Shown here: positions 30,791 to 42,499 of the stretch, in pieces
How the letters are laid out: each line of letters opens with the position of its first letter
How positions within the stretch are numbered: position 1 is the first letter of the stretch
Assembly: GCF_038502225.1 (NCBI RefSeq)
Contig: NC_091355.1
Location: 15,805,541-15,869,540 of the forward strand
Origin: Cherax quadricarinatus
Lineage: Eukaryota; Arthropoda; Malacostraca; Decapoda; Parastacidae
Direction: 5' to 3'
Length of the DNA stretch: 64,000 bases
The notes under the pieces: generated by a model
What the model was told of the DNA's origin: nothing
Databases searched by the model: none
What the model saw: the letters and a program-made list of their open reading frames with translations, nothing else
Made by a program: the position numbers and the translations under genes

Positions 30791-31167
30791 AAATCATTTG
30801 TCCAATATTGTTAAATCACTCAATTTTCTTGTATGTTTACTGAACAAATTTAATCAAGTGTATAATGTGTATAACGTTTCTGGAAAATAGAGTGAAAAGG
30901 GAATACAATTGTAAAGTTAATTAGCCTAATGTGTCTTATTTAAATTAAGCTGAAAGCAACATCAGTTGAATGTTGGAAGATAATTAGACGTGCTAGATGA
31001 TAACTGCAACTGCTGGAAGATAATCAGATGTCTTGGAAGGTACCTACAGGTACCAGAAAATTACTCCATATGCTGAAAGATAACTAGATGTCTTGGAAGA
31101 TAACAAAATGTCTTAAAAGATTACAGCTGTTAAAGATAACTGCCTGTGCTGGAAGATAATTAGACAT
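30791..31167. repeat. AT-rich DNA with a degenerate ~21-bp repeat
   Basis: CTGGAAGATAATCAGATGT and TTGGAAGATAACAAAATGT recur from about 30960 to 31165. The remainder is unremarkable. Confidence 0.55.
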
Positions 31168-31235
31168 TATTAGAAGAAGTGAAGAGGCGGGGCTTGGAGC
31201 TGTGATTCGATCCCTGCAACCACACCTAGGTGAGT

Positions 31236-31236
<1 letters not shown>
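31168..31236 (+). mobile_element. LINE 3' UTR tail only
   Basis: GAAGAGGCGGGGCTTGGAGC, CGATCCCTGCAACC, CCTAGGTGAGTAAACACAC, running straight into (CA)n. No coding sequence is left. Confidence 0.75.

Positions 31237-31321
<85 letters not shown>
31237..31321. repeat. (CA)n microsatellite on a LINE tail
   Basis: About 42 pure CA units. Confidence 0.97.
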
Positions 31322-31324
<3 letters not shown>

Positions 31325-31509
31325 TACCAACATGCAGACACTCAGATTAAACGACAGAAAAAATATGGCAGATGAACAGGCAGGCAGACACTCATAAAAA
31401 TTCATGTAGACGAAGTCACAGACTAATTCATGAAGACGAAGTCTGGAAGAGAAGTGCAACACTCCCTAACGCAAGTCTGAACCAGAAAACTAAAGAAAAA
31501 TGAAGCTGG

Positions 31510-31536
31510 CGGAAAGAGAGAGAGAGAGAGACAGAC

Positions 31537-31569
<33 letters not shown>

Positions 31570-31616
31570 AAGAGGGAGGGAGGGAAGTAGAGAGTAAGAG
31601 AGCAAGGCAGAGAGGG

Positions 31617-31675
<59 letters not shown>

Positions 31676-32045
31676 AAGGCAGAGAGCGAAAGATGAAGGA
31701 AAGGTAGGAGATGAGATAGGGTGGAATGCAGACAAGGAACGAGGCTTAAAGCAGAGAGAGGAAGGGAGGCAGAACAATAGAGAGCGAGAGGAGATAGAGA
31801 AAGAGGTTAAGTGAAAACAGGAGAGAAATGGAAAGAGGAAAAGAGTAATAGAGGGACCATGGAAAAGAAGAAGAGACGGAGAGAAAAAAAGGGGAGCGGG
31901 GAAGAAAATCTGAGATGCAGACATGAGTGGAGGAAGGCAAGGATAACAAAGACAAAGAAGAAAAATAAAGAAAATGATAGGGGAACCAGCGATGGAGGAA
32001 GGATTCGATAAAATGAAGGTAGACGAAGGCAAAAAACGACGTGAT
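31510..32045. repeat. (GA)n and polypurine tract
   Basis: GAGAGA and GACAGACAGA runs (31517-31680), then A/G-rich DNA to about 32040. Ser/Leu-rich minus frames across it are compositional. Confidence 0.9.
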
Positions 32046-32213
32046 GGCTAGAAGAAAGGAAGTAGGAAGGAATACAGAAAGAAGTAAGGAAGATAGGAGG
32101 AATGTAAACTAAGGAAGTACATGGATAAGGCAAACACAGCGAGTCGAGTCTATTTTGTAAAAGTTTTTCGACTGAGAAAACTAAATAACACGAACATAGA
32201 AAAGAAATATTCC

Positions 32214-35200
32214 AGTGTTTTGTTTGTGTAGTCATGGAAGGTTGTGTGAGTGTAGTCATGGAAGGTTGTGTGAGTGTAGTCATGGAAGGTTGTGTGAGTG
32301 TAGTCATGGAAGGTTGTGTGAGTGTAGTCATGGAAGGTTGTGTGAGTGTAGTCATGGAAGGTTGTGTGAGTGTAGTCATGGAAGGTTGTGTGAGTGTAGT
32401 CATGGAAGGTTGTGTGAGTGTAGTCATGGAAGGTTGTGTGAGTGTAGTCATGGAAGGTTGTGTGAGTGTAGTCATGGAAGGTTGTGTGAGTGTAGTCATG
32501 GAAGGTTGTGTGAGTGTAGTCATGGAAGGTTGTGTGAGTGTAGTCATGGAAGGTTGTGTGAGTGTAGTCATGGAAGGTTGTGTGAGTGTAGTCATGGAAG
32601 GTTGTGTGAGTGTAGTCATGGAAGGTTGTGTGAGTGTAGTCATGGAAGGTTGTGTGAGTGTAGTCATGGAAGGTTGTGTGAGTGTAGTCATGGAAGGTTG
32701 TGTGAGTGTAGTCATGGAAGGTTGTGTGAGTGTAGTCATGGAAGGTTGTGTGAGTGTAGTCATGGAAGGTTGTGTGAGTTGTGTGAGTGTAGTCATGGAA
32801 GGTTGTGTGAGTGTAGTCATGGAAGGTTGTGTGAGTGTAGTCATGGAAGGTTGTGTGAGTGTAGTCATGGAAGGTTGTGTGAGTGTAGTCATGGAAGGTT
32901 GTGTGAGTGTAGTCATGGAAGGTTGTGTGAGTGTAGTCATGGAAGGTTGTGTGAGTGTAGTCATGGAAGGTTGTGTGAGTGTAGTCATGGAAGGTTGTGT
33001 GAGTGTAGTCATGGAAGGTTGTGTGAGTGTAGTCATGGAAGGTTGTGTGAGTGTAGTCATGGAAGGTTGTGTGAGTGTAGTCATGGAAGGTTGTGTGAGT
33101 GTAGTCATGGAAGGTTGTGTGAGTGTAGTCATGGGAGGTTGTGTGAGTGTAGTCATGGAAGGTTGTGTGAGTGTAGTCATGGAAGGTTGTGTGAGTGTAG
33201 TCATGGAAGGTTGTGTGTGAGTGTAGTCATGGAAGGTTGTGTGAGTGTAGTCATGGAAGGTTGTGTGAGTGTAGTCATGGAAGGTTGTGTGAGTGTAGTC
33301 ATGGAAGGTTGTGTGAGTGTAGTCATGGAAGGTTGTGTGAGTGTAGTCATGGAAGGTTGTGTGAGTGTAGTCATGGAAGGTTGTGTGAGTGTAGTCATGG
33401 AAGGTTGTGTGAGTGTAGTCATGGAAGGTTGTGTGAGTGTAGTCATGGAAGGTTGTGTGAGTGTAGTCATGGAAGGTTGTGTGAGTGTAGTCATGGAAGG
33501 TTGTGTGAGTGTAGTCATGGAAGGTTGTGTGAGTGTAGTCATGGAAGGTTGTGTGAGTGTAGTCATGGAAGGTTGTGTGAGTGTAGTCATGGAAGGTTGT
33601 GTGAGTGTAGTCATGGAAGGTTGTGTGAGTGTAGTCATGGAAGGTTGTGTGAGTGTAGTCATGGAAGGTTGTGTGAGTGTAGTCATGGAAGGTTGTGTGA
33701 GTGTAGTCATGGAAGGTTGTGTGAGTGTAGTCATGGAAGGTTGTGTGAGTGTAGTCATGGAAGGTTGTGTGAGTGTAGTCATGGAAGGTTGTGTGAGTGT
33801 AGTCATGGAAGGTTGTGTGAGTGTAGTCATGGAAGGTTGTGTGAGTGTAGTCATGGAAGGTTGTGTGAGTGTAGTCATGGAAGGTTGTGTGAGTGTAGTC
33901 ATGGAAGGTTGTGTGAGTGTAGTCATGGAAGGTTGTGTGAGTGTAGTCATGGAAGGTTGTGTGAGTGTAGTCATGGAAGGTTGTGTGAGTGTAGTCATGG
34001 AAGGTTGTGTGAGTGTAGTCATGGAAGGTTGTGTGAGTGTAGTCATGGAAGGTTGTGTGAGTGTAGTCATGGAAGGTTGTGTGAGTGTAGTCATGGAAGG
34101 TTGTGTGAGTGTAGTCATGGAAGGTTGTGTGAGTGTAGTCATGGAAGGTTGTGTGAGTGTAGTCATGGAAGGTTGTGTGAGTGTAGTCATGGAAGGTTGT
34201 GTGAGTGTAGTCATGGAAGGTTGTGTGAGTGTAGTCATGGAAGGTTGTGTGAGTGTAGTCATGGAAGGTTGTGTGAGTGTAGCCATGGAAGGTTGTGTGA
34301 GTGTAGTCATGGGAACTTGTGTGAGTGTAGTCATGGAAGGTTGTGTGAGTGTAGTCATGGGAGGTTGTGTGAGTGTAGTCATGGAAGGTTGTAGTCATGG
34401 AAGGTTGTGTGAGTGTAGTCATGGAAGGTTGTGTGAGTGTAGTCATGGAAGGTTGTGTGAGTGTAGTCATGGAAGGTTGTGTGAGTGTAGTCATGGAAGG
34501 TTGTGTGAGTGTAGTCATGGAAGGTTGTGTGAGTGTAGTCATGGAAGGTTGTGTGAGTGTAGTCATGGAAGGTTGTGTGAGTGTAGTCATGGAAGGTTGT
34601 GTGAGTGTAGTCATGGAAGGTTGTGTGAGTGTAGTCATGGAAGGTTGTGTGAGTGTAGTCATGGAAGGTTGTGTGAGTGTAGTCATGGAAGGTTGTGTGA
34701 GTGTAGTCATGGAAGGTTGTGTGAGTGTAGTCATGGAAGGTTGTGTGAGTGTAGTCATGGAAGGTTGTGTGAGTGTAGTCATGGAAGGTTGTGTGAGTGT
34801 AGTCATGGAAGGTTGTGTGAGTGTAGTCATGGAAGGTTGTGTGAGTGTAGTCATGGAAGGTTGTGTGAGTGTAGTCATGGAAGGTTGTGTTAGTGTAGTC
34901 ATGGAAGGTTGTGTGAGTGTAGTCATGGAAGGTTGTGTGAGTGTAGTCATGGAAGGTTGTGTGAGTGTAGTCATGGAAGGTTGTGTGAGTGTAGTCATGG
35001 AAGGTTGTGTGAGTGTAGTCATGGAAGGTTGTGTGAGTGTAGTCATGGAAGGTTGTGTGAGTGTAGTCATGGAAGGTTGTGTGAGTGTAGTCATGGAAGG
35101 TTGTGTGAGTGTAGTCATGGAAGGTTGTGTGAGTGTAGTCATGGAAGGTTGTGTGAGTGTAGTCATGGAAGGTTGTGTGAGTGTAGTCATGGAAGGTTGT

Positions 35201-37973
35201 GTGAGTGTAGTCATGGAAGGTTGTGTGAGTGTAGTCATGGAAGGTTGTGTGAGTGTAGTCATGGAAGGTTGTGTGAGTGTAGTCATGGAAGGTTGTGTGA
35301 GTGTAGTCATGGAAGGTTGTGTGAGTGTAGTCATGGAAGGTTGTGTGAGTGTAGTCATGGAAGGTTGTGTGAGTGTAGTCATGGAAGGTTGTGTGAGTGT
35401 AGTCATGGAAGGTTGTGTGAGTGTAGTCATGGAAGGTTGTGTGAGTGTAGTCATGGAAGGTTGTGTGAGTGTAGTCATGGAAGGTTGTGTGAGTGTAGTC
35501 ATGGAAGGTTGTGTGAGTGTAGTCATGGAAGGTTGTGTGAGTGTAGTCATGGAAGGTTGTGTGAGTGTTGTCATGGAAGGCTGTGTGAGTGTTGTCATGG
35601 AAGGCTGTGTGAGTAGTGGAAGGTTGTGTGAGTGTAGTGGAAGGTTGTGTCAGTGTAGTCATGGAAGGTTGTGTGAGTGTAGTCATGGAAGGTTGTGTGA
35701 GTGTAGTCATGGAAGGTTGTGTGAGTGTAGTCATGGAAGGTTGTGTCAGTGTAGTCATGGAAGGTTGTTGTGTCAGTGTAGTGTAGTCATGGAAGGTTGT
35801 GTGAGTGTAGTCATGGAAGGTTGTGTGTAGTGTAGTCATGGAAGGTTGTGTGAGTCATGGAAGGTTGTGTCAGTGTAGTCATGGAAGGTTGTGTGTAGTC
35901 ATGGAAGTGTAGTGTAGTCATGTAAGGTTGTGTGAGTGTAGTCATGGAAGGTTGTGTCAGTGTTGTGTGTAGTCAGTCATGGAAGGTTGTGTCAGTGTAG
36001 TCATCGAAGGTTGTGTGAGTGTAGTCATGTTGTGTCATGGAAGGTTGTGTCAGTGTAGTCATGGAAGGTTGTGTGAGTGTAGTCATGGAAGGTTGTGTCA
36101 GTGTAGTCATGGAAGGTTGTGTGAGTGTAGTCATGGAAGGTTGTGTGAGTGTAGTCATGGAAGGTTGTGTGTATTGTCATGGAAGGTAGTGTGAGTGTAG
36201 TCGTGGAAGGTTGTGTGACTGTACTCAAGGAAGATTGTGTCAGTGTACTCCTGGAAGGTTGTGTGAGTGTAGTCATGGAAGGTTGTGTGAGTGTAGTCAT
36301 GGGAGGTTGTGTCAGTGTAGTCAAGGAAGGTTGTGTCAGTGTAGTGATGGAAGGTTGTGTCAGTGTAGTCAAGGAAGGTTGTGTCAGTGTAGTCAAGGAA
36401 GGTTGTGTGAGTGTAGTCATGAAAGGTTGTGTGAGTGTAGTCAAGGAAGGTTGTGTCAGTGTAGTCATGGAAGGTTGTGTCAGTGTAGTCATGGAAGGTT
36501 GTGTCAGTGTAGTCATGGAAGGTTGTGTCAGTGTAGTCATGGAAGGTTGTGTCAGTGTAGTCATGGAAGGTTGTGTGAGTGTAGTCATGGAAGGTTGTGT
36601 GAGTGTAGTCATGGAAGGTTGTGTCAGTGTAGTTATGGAAGGTTGTGTCAGTGTAGTCATGGAAGGTTGTGTCAGTGTAGTTATGGAAGGTTGTGTGAGT
36701 GTAGTCATGGAAGGTTGTGTGAGTGTAGTCATGGAAGGTTGTGTCAGTGTAGTCATGGAAGGTTGTGTCAGTGTAGTTATGGAAGGTTGTGTCAGTGTAG
36801 TTATGGAAGGTTGTGTCAGTGTAGTCATGGAAGGTTGTGTCAGTGTAGTCATGGAAGGTTGTGTCAGTGTAGTCATGGAAGGTTGTGTCAGTGTAGTCAT
36901 GTGTCAGTGTAGTTGGAAGGTTGTGTCAGTGTAGTTATGGATGGTTGTGTCAGTGTAGTGATGGAAGGTTGTGTCAGTGTAGTTATGGATGGTTGTGTCA
37001 GTGTAGTGATGGAAGGTTGTGTCAGTGTAGTGATGGAAGGTTGTGTCAGTGTAGTTATGGAAGGTTGTGTCAGTGTAGTGATGGAAGGTTGTGTCAGTGT
37101 AGTCATGGAAGGTTGTGTCAGTGTAGTTATGGAAGGTTGTGTCAGTGTAGTCATGGAAGGTTGTGTCAGTGTAGTCATGGAAGGTTGTGTCAGTGTAGTT
37201 ATGGAAGGTTGTGTCAGTGTAGTCATGGAAGGTTGTGTCAGTGTAGTTATGGAAGGTGGAAGGTTGTGTCAGTGTAGTCATGGAAGGTTGTGTCAGTGTA
37301 GTTATGGAAGGTTGTGTCAGTGTAGTTATGGAAGGTTGTGTCAGTGTAGTTATGGAAGGTTGTGTCAGTGTAGTTGTAGTCATGGAAGGTTGTGTCAGTG
37401 TAGTTATGGAAGGTTGTGTCAAGGTTGTGTCAGTGTAGTTATGGAAGGTTGTGTCAGTGTAGTTATGGAAGGTTGTGTCAGTGTAGTTATGGAAGGTTGT
37501 GTCAGTGTAGTCATGGAAGGTTGTGTCAGTGTAGTTATGGAAGGTTGTGTCAGTGTAGTTATGGAAGGTTGTGTCAGTGTAGTTATGGAAGGTTGTGTCA
37601 GTGTAGTTATGGAAGGTTGTGTCAGTGTAGTTATGGAAGGTTGTGTCAGTGTAGTTATGGAAGGTTGTGTCAGTGTAGTTATGGAAGGTTGTGTCAGTGT
37701 AGTGATGGAAGGTTGTGTCAGTGTAGTTATGGAAGGTTGTGTCAGTGTAGTTATGGAAGGTTGTGTCAGTGTAGTTATGGATGGTTGTGTCAGTAGTATG
37801 TTGTGTCAGTGTAGTTATGGAAGGTTGTGTCAGTGTAGTTATGGAAGGTTGTGTCAGTGTAGTTATGGAAGGTTGTGTCAGTGTAGTTATGGAAGGTTGT
37901 GTCAGTGTAGTTATGGAAGGTTGTGTCAGTGTAGTTATGGAAGGTTGTGTCAGTGTAGTTATGGAAGGTTGGT
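32214..37973. repeat. 24-bp satellite, about 240 copies, in two domains
   Basis: The unit is GTAGTCATGGAAGGTTGTGT plus GAGT. 32229-35560 is nearly uniform with rare single changes (for example 33134, 34281, 34311, 34360, 34890). From about 35565 units become mixed, with CAGT replacing GAGT and, from about 36630, GTTATGG replacing GTCATGG. Since 24 is a multiple of 3 and no frame has a stop, open frames up to 1263 codons (minus, 35598-31807) and 892 codons (plus, 32215-34893) appear in five frames; repeats read VVMEGCVS, SHGRLCEC or TLTQPSMT. Small slips near 32780, 33218 and 34390 change the frame with no sign of selection. I call it non-coding satellite. Confidence 0.95.
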
Positions 37974-38485
37974 TAAGTCTCGTCACAAGTTCTCGCTAAC
38001 ATTACTCTGCATAAAATTTTCATAAGTTTAATTCTTTTTTCCTCACGTTTCCATCATGGTTAATGCTTCTAACATATTTTACACAGTACATTCAATTTAT
38101 TTACTAACATTAAGTTTAAAATATTGATGGCAGTCTGCACGTCCCCGGAGAAAACTGGTTTAGTTTTGAATCTTTCTACTTAAACATTTTTTAAATATAT
38201 GTTTTCTTTAGTTCAGTTTCGTCCATACGCATTAGTTCATCTAAATCTTCCATGAAATTCTTGCATTTGTCTGACCAATAGTCTGAGGTGTTAACACAGT
38301 GTTTTGCTGTTTATACGAAATATCTCATGGCTCCTCCAAATAGCCAGGGGCAGTTTAATGTTACGAGGGGCAATTTAAATGCTGGAGGCACTGCGGATTT
38401 ACCCTGTGTCCGAGATGGCTGCCATTTTCTAAGGATGACTATTTAGTATGAAATAAATTCAGTCAACTCATTAGAGCGCAAGTGG
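37974..38485. other. AT-rich unique stretch, no gene seen
   Basis: Right flank of the satellite; nothing recognised. Confidence 0.45.
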
Positions 38486-38730
38486 AAGGTCAGGGGCTGA
38501 GTAGCAATGCTATAACATCTCAGAGTACGTTCAAGGATCACAACAGTGTTATCATCACACTCACAAGGAAAATGATAGGCTGGATAACTAGAGGCTTAAA
38601 TGAAGGATGCGTTAATGATTATACCTTTCAAGTCACTTGTTCCCTCGGTATTAGAATATTGCTGCACCCCTCGGTATTGGAATATTGCTGTGGTGCCTGC
38701 TTAGTAGTGCATACAACCAGCATCAACACC
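38486..38730 (+). pseudogene. Fragment of a second LINE type
   Basis: Encodes STFKDHNSVIITLTRKMIGW and then, after sequence loss, SVLEYCCGA. The 'TRKMxGWI ... VRPxLEYC' order matches the region after the reverse-transcriptase catalytic box of CR1-type LINEs, in a version different from the 44.6-kb family. CACCCCTCGGTATT(G/A)GAATATTGCTG is partly duplicated at 38650-38695. Confidence 0.55.
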
Positions 38731-38889
38731 TGACTGAACAGACCACGAACGAAAAGACCAGGTTTGTGCCGGGCCTCAACTACCTCTGGAATCTTCTGAA
38801 ATTAATCTTTTATACAATCAACGGCAATATCGACCATATCTTTGATAACATAAAATTGCAACATTTTCATAATTTTTTGTAGCAAGTGT

Positions 38890-39325
38890 AGTGTTATCAT
38901 AAAATACACGCTGTGTTCTAAACTACCATCAATCCTTGTTAAAATACACAATGTATTCCTTAACGACCACCAGTTCAAAATAATATATACGCCTTGTGAA
39001 ATGTACAAATAAGCGGCATTTAGAAGACTGAAATTATGGCGACGTTCGCTCACAGCTGGATCATTATCTAGCTTTTCAATATACGCGCCTTGTTTTCGTT
39101 CCTTAACTACTTCCAAACCACCAGTTCTCTGGTTAAAAAAGAACACGTACTCGAACTATCCACAATTCCATAGTTTAAATTAGCATGTTCCTAATCCAGC
39201 ACCAGTTTCCTAAATAAAGTGCACGATATATTCCCATACTACCGCCAGTCACTTGGAAAAAATTACCTTGTTCCCAAACTATTACTTTACCTATGATTAA
39301 AAGGCGAAATATTCGTAGTTTTACA
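38890..39325. repeat. Degenerate tandem repeat with TAAACTACCATCA words
   Basis: TTCTAAACTACCATCAATCC, CCATACTACCGCCAGTC and similar recur; they resume at 39530-39570 after the inserted R2 element. Confidence 0.45.
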
Positions 39326-39328
39326 CTG

Positions 39329-39521
39329 CAACTTCAAGTTGTCGGTTTAGAAACCGACAAGTTGAAGAATGAGACACTTGTTCAACATTTGGAAATCTGT
39401 AATAGTTTTAAAAACTGTACAGTTGAAGAATGAGAAAAATGTGCAACATTTGGAGACCTAGGTTTCCAAACATTTGGAAACCTAGGTTTCCAAATGTTGT
39501 ACAAGCGTCTCATTCTTCAAG
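39329..39521. mobile_element. Short R2-end foldback lacking the core
   Basis: 28-bp inverted ends AAGAATGAGACACTTGTTCA... (39365-39392) and their complement (39490-39517), 25 of 28 matching or better. Inside is the palindrome TTGGAAACCTAGGTTTCCAA. A second short palindrome precedes it (CGGTTTAGAAACCG with flanks, 39329-39366). Confidence 0.75.
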
Positions 39522-39639
39522 TATTATCCTAAACTACCATCCAATCCATTCATTAGTAGTCAATCTCTTCAATCATATATCCACCGAAAAACGATACCCA
39601 TTGTAGTTGAAGGTTATATTTTTCCTTCGTAGTTTTAAT

Positions 39640-40540
39640 GTCATATCTTGAGAACATCTAATGAGATCACTTTCAGACTTACACAGTTGGTGTGTCGTGC
39701 CTAGAAGGCGGCTCAGAATGTTATTTGGTCGTGTAGGTGCCAAGTTAACAATACATTGACAAAACTGTAGTATTGCTTTCTGTGCAGTAACTTGAGAACC
39801 CGTTTATTGATCAGCTTCAAGCAGTCCATGCTGGTGTATCTTGCATAGAGGATATATCGAATTGTTATTGGGTTGTGTAGATGCCATTTTGGCATTAACA
39901 TTTTAAATACTTTATTTACCGGCATATAAGGCGCAGGAGTATAGACTGCTTGCTGCCTGGCACGTTTCCAAGGAATTGTAACGTAACTTTAGTAAACAAC
40001 AGCTAGAGAGTAACCCAAAGCCGACCATTGACTCTGACCTTCAGCATATAAGGCGCAGGGTGATTTTCCAAATCTCTGGTTGAGAAAAGAAAGCGCACCT
40101 TATATGCCAGAAAATACGGTACGTTTGGCATTGTTAGTACGATAACTTAAGAATGCTCTTTTCTGAATGATCTATTCGTGCAGATCTATTGGTTTCTGTG
40201 AAAAAATTAGAGGTATCTTCTGATTACCTTCAAAATTTTATCGCTGGTGCATCTCTCTGAAGGTATTCGCATTGTTAATGGTTTTTAAGCATTAACTAAA
40301 AAAAAACAAATTGGGATATTAGTTTCCGTGTAATACATCGAGACTGTCTCATGTGATCGGCTTTAGACTCTCAACAGTGATGTATAAAATTTAATGGAAA
40401 GTTTATAATGACTCTAGAGTTATTGATGTTATTGAATAAATTGTGTAACATTTTTGCGCAGTAACTTGAGAATGATTCTTTAAGTCAACTTCAAACATTT
40501 TTGTGAGTGCATCTTGCCTGAAGAAAGGCTTAAGTTTTTA
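39640..40540. repeat. Ancient tandem repeat of about 130-150 bp
   Basis: Copies are marked by CAGTAACTTGAGAAC or similar (near 39650, 39785, 40140, 40335, 40480), CTTCAAGCAGTCC-like and GTATCTTGC words. Copies are highly diverged and one is interrupted by the MITE below. Confidence 0.55.
39908..40121. mobile_element. MITE-like element with about 24-bp terminal inverted repeats
   Basis: The left end TACTTTATTTACCGGCATAT, AAGGCGC is inverted at the right end (GCGCACCTTATATGCC, AGAAAATACGGTA). An internal subterminal copy CAGCATATAAGGCGCAGG lies near 40050. Length about 214 bp, no coding capacity. I could not settle a target-site duplication; superfamily unassigned. Confidence 0.75.
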
Positions 40541-41028
40541 TTGAGCTTTGCGAAGGTTTTCTAAAATTATTTGTTCCATAAAATCTGTTTTGAACTCAGG
40601 TGCGATTGTAATTTAAAACGTCAAACATTATTGGAAATTTAACACCTGGTTCGATACAGTTTAAATTTGTATTTTTATGCTAGAATGGGTTAAATTCTTT
40701 AATGCATGAGGTTGCTGATATACAGCTTAGGTGCCTCTAGAGGGTGTTGATCTACAGCTCCTGGGCCTTACGATAGTGTTAACCAACAAGCACTTGGCCT
40801 CTCCTGAATCTCTTCCGAGGACTGAATTATTGCTCATTATCTCTTCAGTGAGACGAGCTGATTGCCCACTGCCTTTTAATTAAGGCTTTTGAGGTATAAC
40901 TAACATGTCCTTCCCAGGCGTTAAGATAATGTTGAAATAGGATAAAACAATACCATAACTGATATATTTCGATTCTGATTCACTCTTGCATCTCCACTGT
41001 TTTGTTTCGCAAGATCATGCAAGCACAC

Positions 41029-41030
<2 letters not shown>
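40541..41030. other. Unique stretch, no gene seen
   Basis: Nothing recognised apart from short words shared with 63400-63450 (ACAGCTCCTGG). Confidence 0.4.
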
Positions 41031-41083
<53 letters not shown>

Positions 41084-41135
41084 GTGGTAGTAGTCGTAGT
41101 AGAGCTAGTAATATTACCATTTATAGTCGTATACA

Positions 41136-41211
<76 letters not shown>
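41031..41211. repeat. Two (TTA)n blocks
   Basis: 41031-41082 and 41137-41211, separated by a GTAGTAG-rich spacer. Confidence 0.97.
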
Positions 41212-41334
41212 GAGGTAAGCCACAAACTAGACCTGTAGAAAACATTCATCATCTAAAGAATGAGACATTATCAGGCTTAAGGCAAGGAAGGAAGGAAGGA
41301 ATGGTGAAATGAGGGAAGAAGGAAGTTGAGATAG

Positions 41335-41405
41335 ATCCAATTCCTTGAATTAAGAGCCCTTGGGCAGTATCTGGGCATCCCACCTGAAGGGTGATGGCTC
41401 AGAAA
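41335..41405 (+). mobile_element. R1 repeat fragment
   Basis: GATCCAATTCCTTGAATTAAGAGCCC then diverged sequence. Partial match to R1 landmarks. Confidence 0.4.
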
Positions 41406-41494
41406 TTTCCAATAACCGTGCGTGTTCAGAGAGGATACTTGAAGCGCCGTGCTGGGACCATGTAAGAAAGATAAAGTGGGAAGAAAGAAAACAG

Positions 41495-41575
41495 CGAGCG
41501 AGAACGAGAGAGAGAGAGAGAAAGTGAGAAAGTGAAGATCGTAGCTACTGTGCCCTAGAGAGAGAGTGAAACTGA
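41495..41575. repeat. Imperfect (GA)n
   Basis: GAGAGAGAGAGA and AGAGAGAGAGTG runs. Confidence 0.85.
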
Positions 41576-41699
41576 ACGCTCTTAGCTGCTCGACTTCTCA
41601 GTTTGATGACTCTTAGTTGCATAGTCAATGTTGGGTTGTGTCGCCTAGTACTTGATGCTATTGTAACTTCCCAAGCTGCCTCGTAAATGCTGATTAATC

Positions 41700-42123
41700 T
41701 TGGCTACATTATCATTATTATAATTCTTATTATTATCATTAGTATTAATTAGTATTATGTAATTGTTATTATCTGAATTTAATATATTTGTTATAACTTA
41801 ATTTATATTATTACAATTATTTTTAATTGTTATAATAATAACAATCACAATAATAATAGTATTAAAATTGTTATTAGTAGTATTAATTTATATTATGTTA
41901 TATAATTGTAGTTTTGTAACTGTAGTTTGAGCGCGTCTTTGGCAAGACAGTGATGGAGTGAATGATGATGAAAGTTTTTCTTTTTTTTAGGGGGGGGGAG
42001 AGGGCCACCGTACCTTGGTGGGAAACGGCCGATGTGTTCATAAAAAAATCCCTTTTTTATAAAAATTATTATAACTATTATCACTAGTATTAATTTATAT
42101 ATAATTTCTGTTATCTTAATTTA

Positions 42124-42183
<60 letters not shown>

Positions 42184-42200
42184 CATGATTATTATTATCA
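41700..42200. repeat. AT-rich DNA with (TTA)n at 42125-42183
   Basis: Imperfect ATT/AAT trinucleotide DNA. At 41985-42045 a GC-rich island (GGTGGGAAACGGCCGATG) next to T and A runs looks like the 3' end of a dispersed retroelement. Confidence 0.8.
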
Positions 42201-42499
42201 TAAGGTCAGAGGTTATATTATTTCCGGACTATGAGTTTCCTTGTTACTTTTTTTTATTTTTTGCACAGAAATTCTATTTGTGTTCCAGTATTGTATTGGC
42301 TTGTTTTCCTCTCGCTAGAATTCAGAGGGAACGTATGAATTTAACGGAGTTTTCTTTTGTTTAATAAGAGAATTGAAATAAAAAAAATCCGTAGATTTTT
42401 TTCCTGGAATTCTCGACTATTTTATTTTATTATTGAATGTTGCCGGTCACAGACCAGTTCACAAGGCTTTCTGGAACGATGACAGCCTGCTTATACAGG

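Noticed and set aside
31807..35598. 1263-codon minus-strand and 892-codon plus-strand repeat proteins
   Set aside because: Stop-free 24-bp satellite read in five frames; small slips change frame without consequence, and the non-repeat ends are low-complexity.
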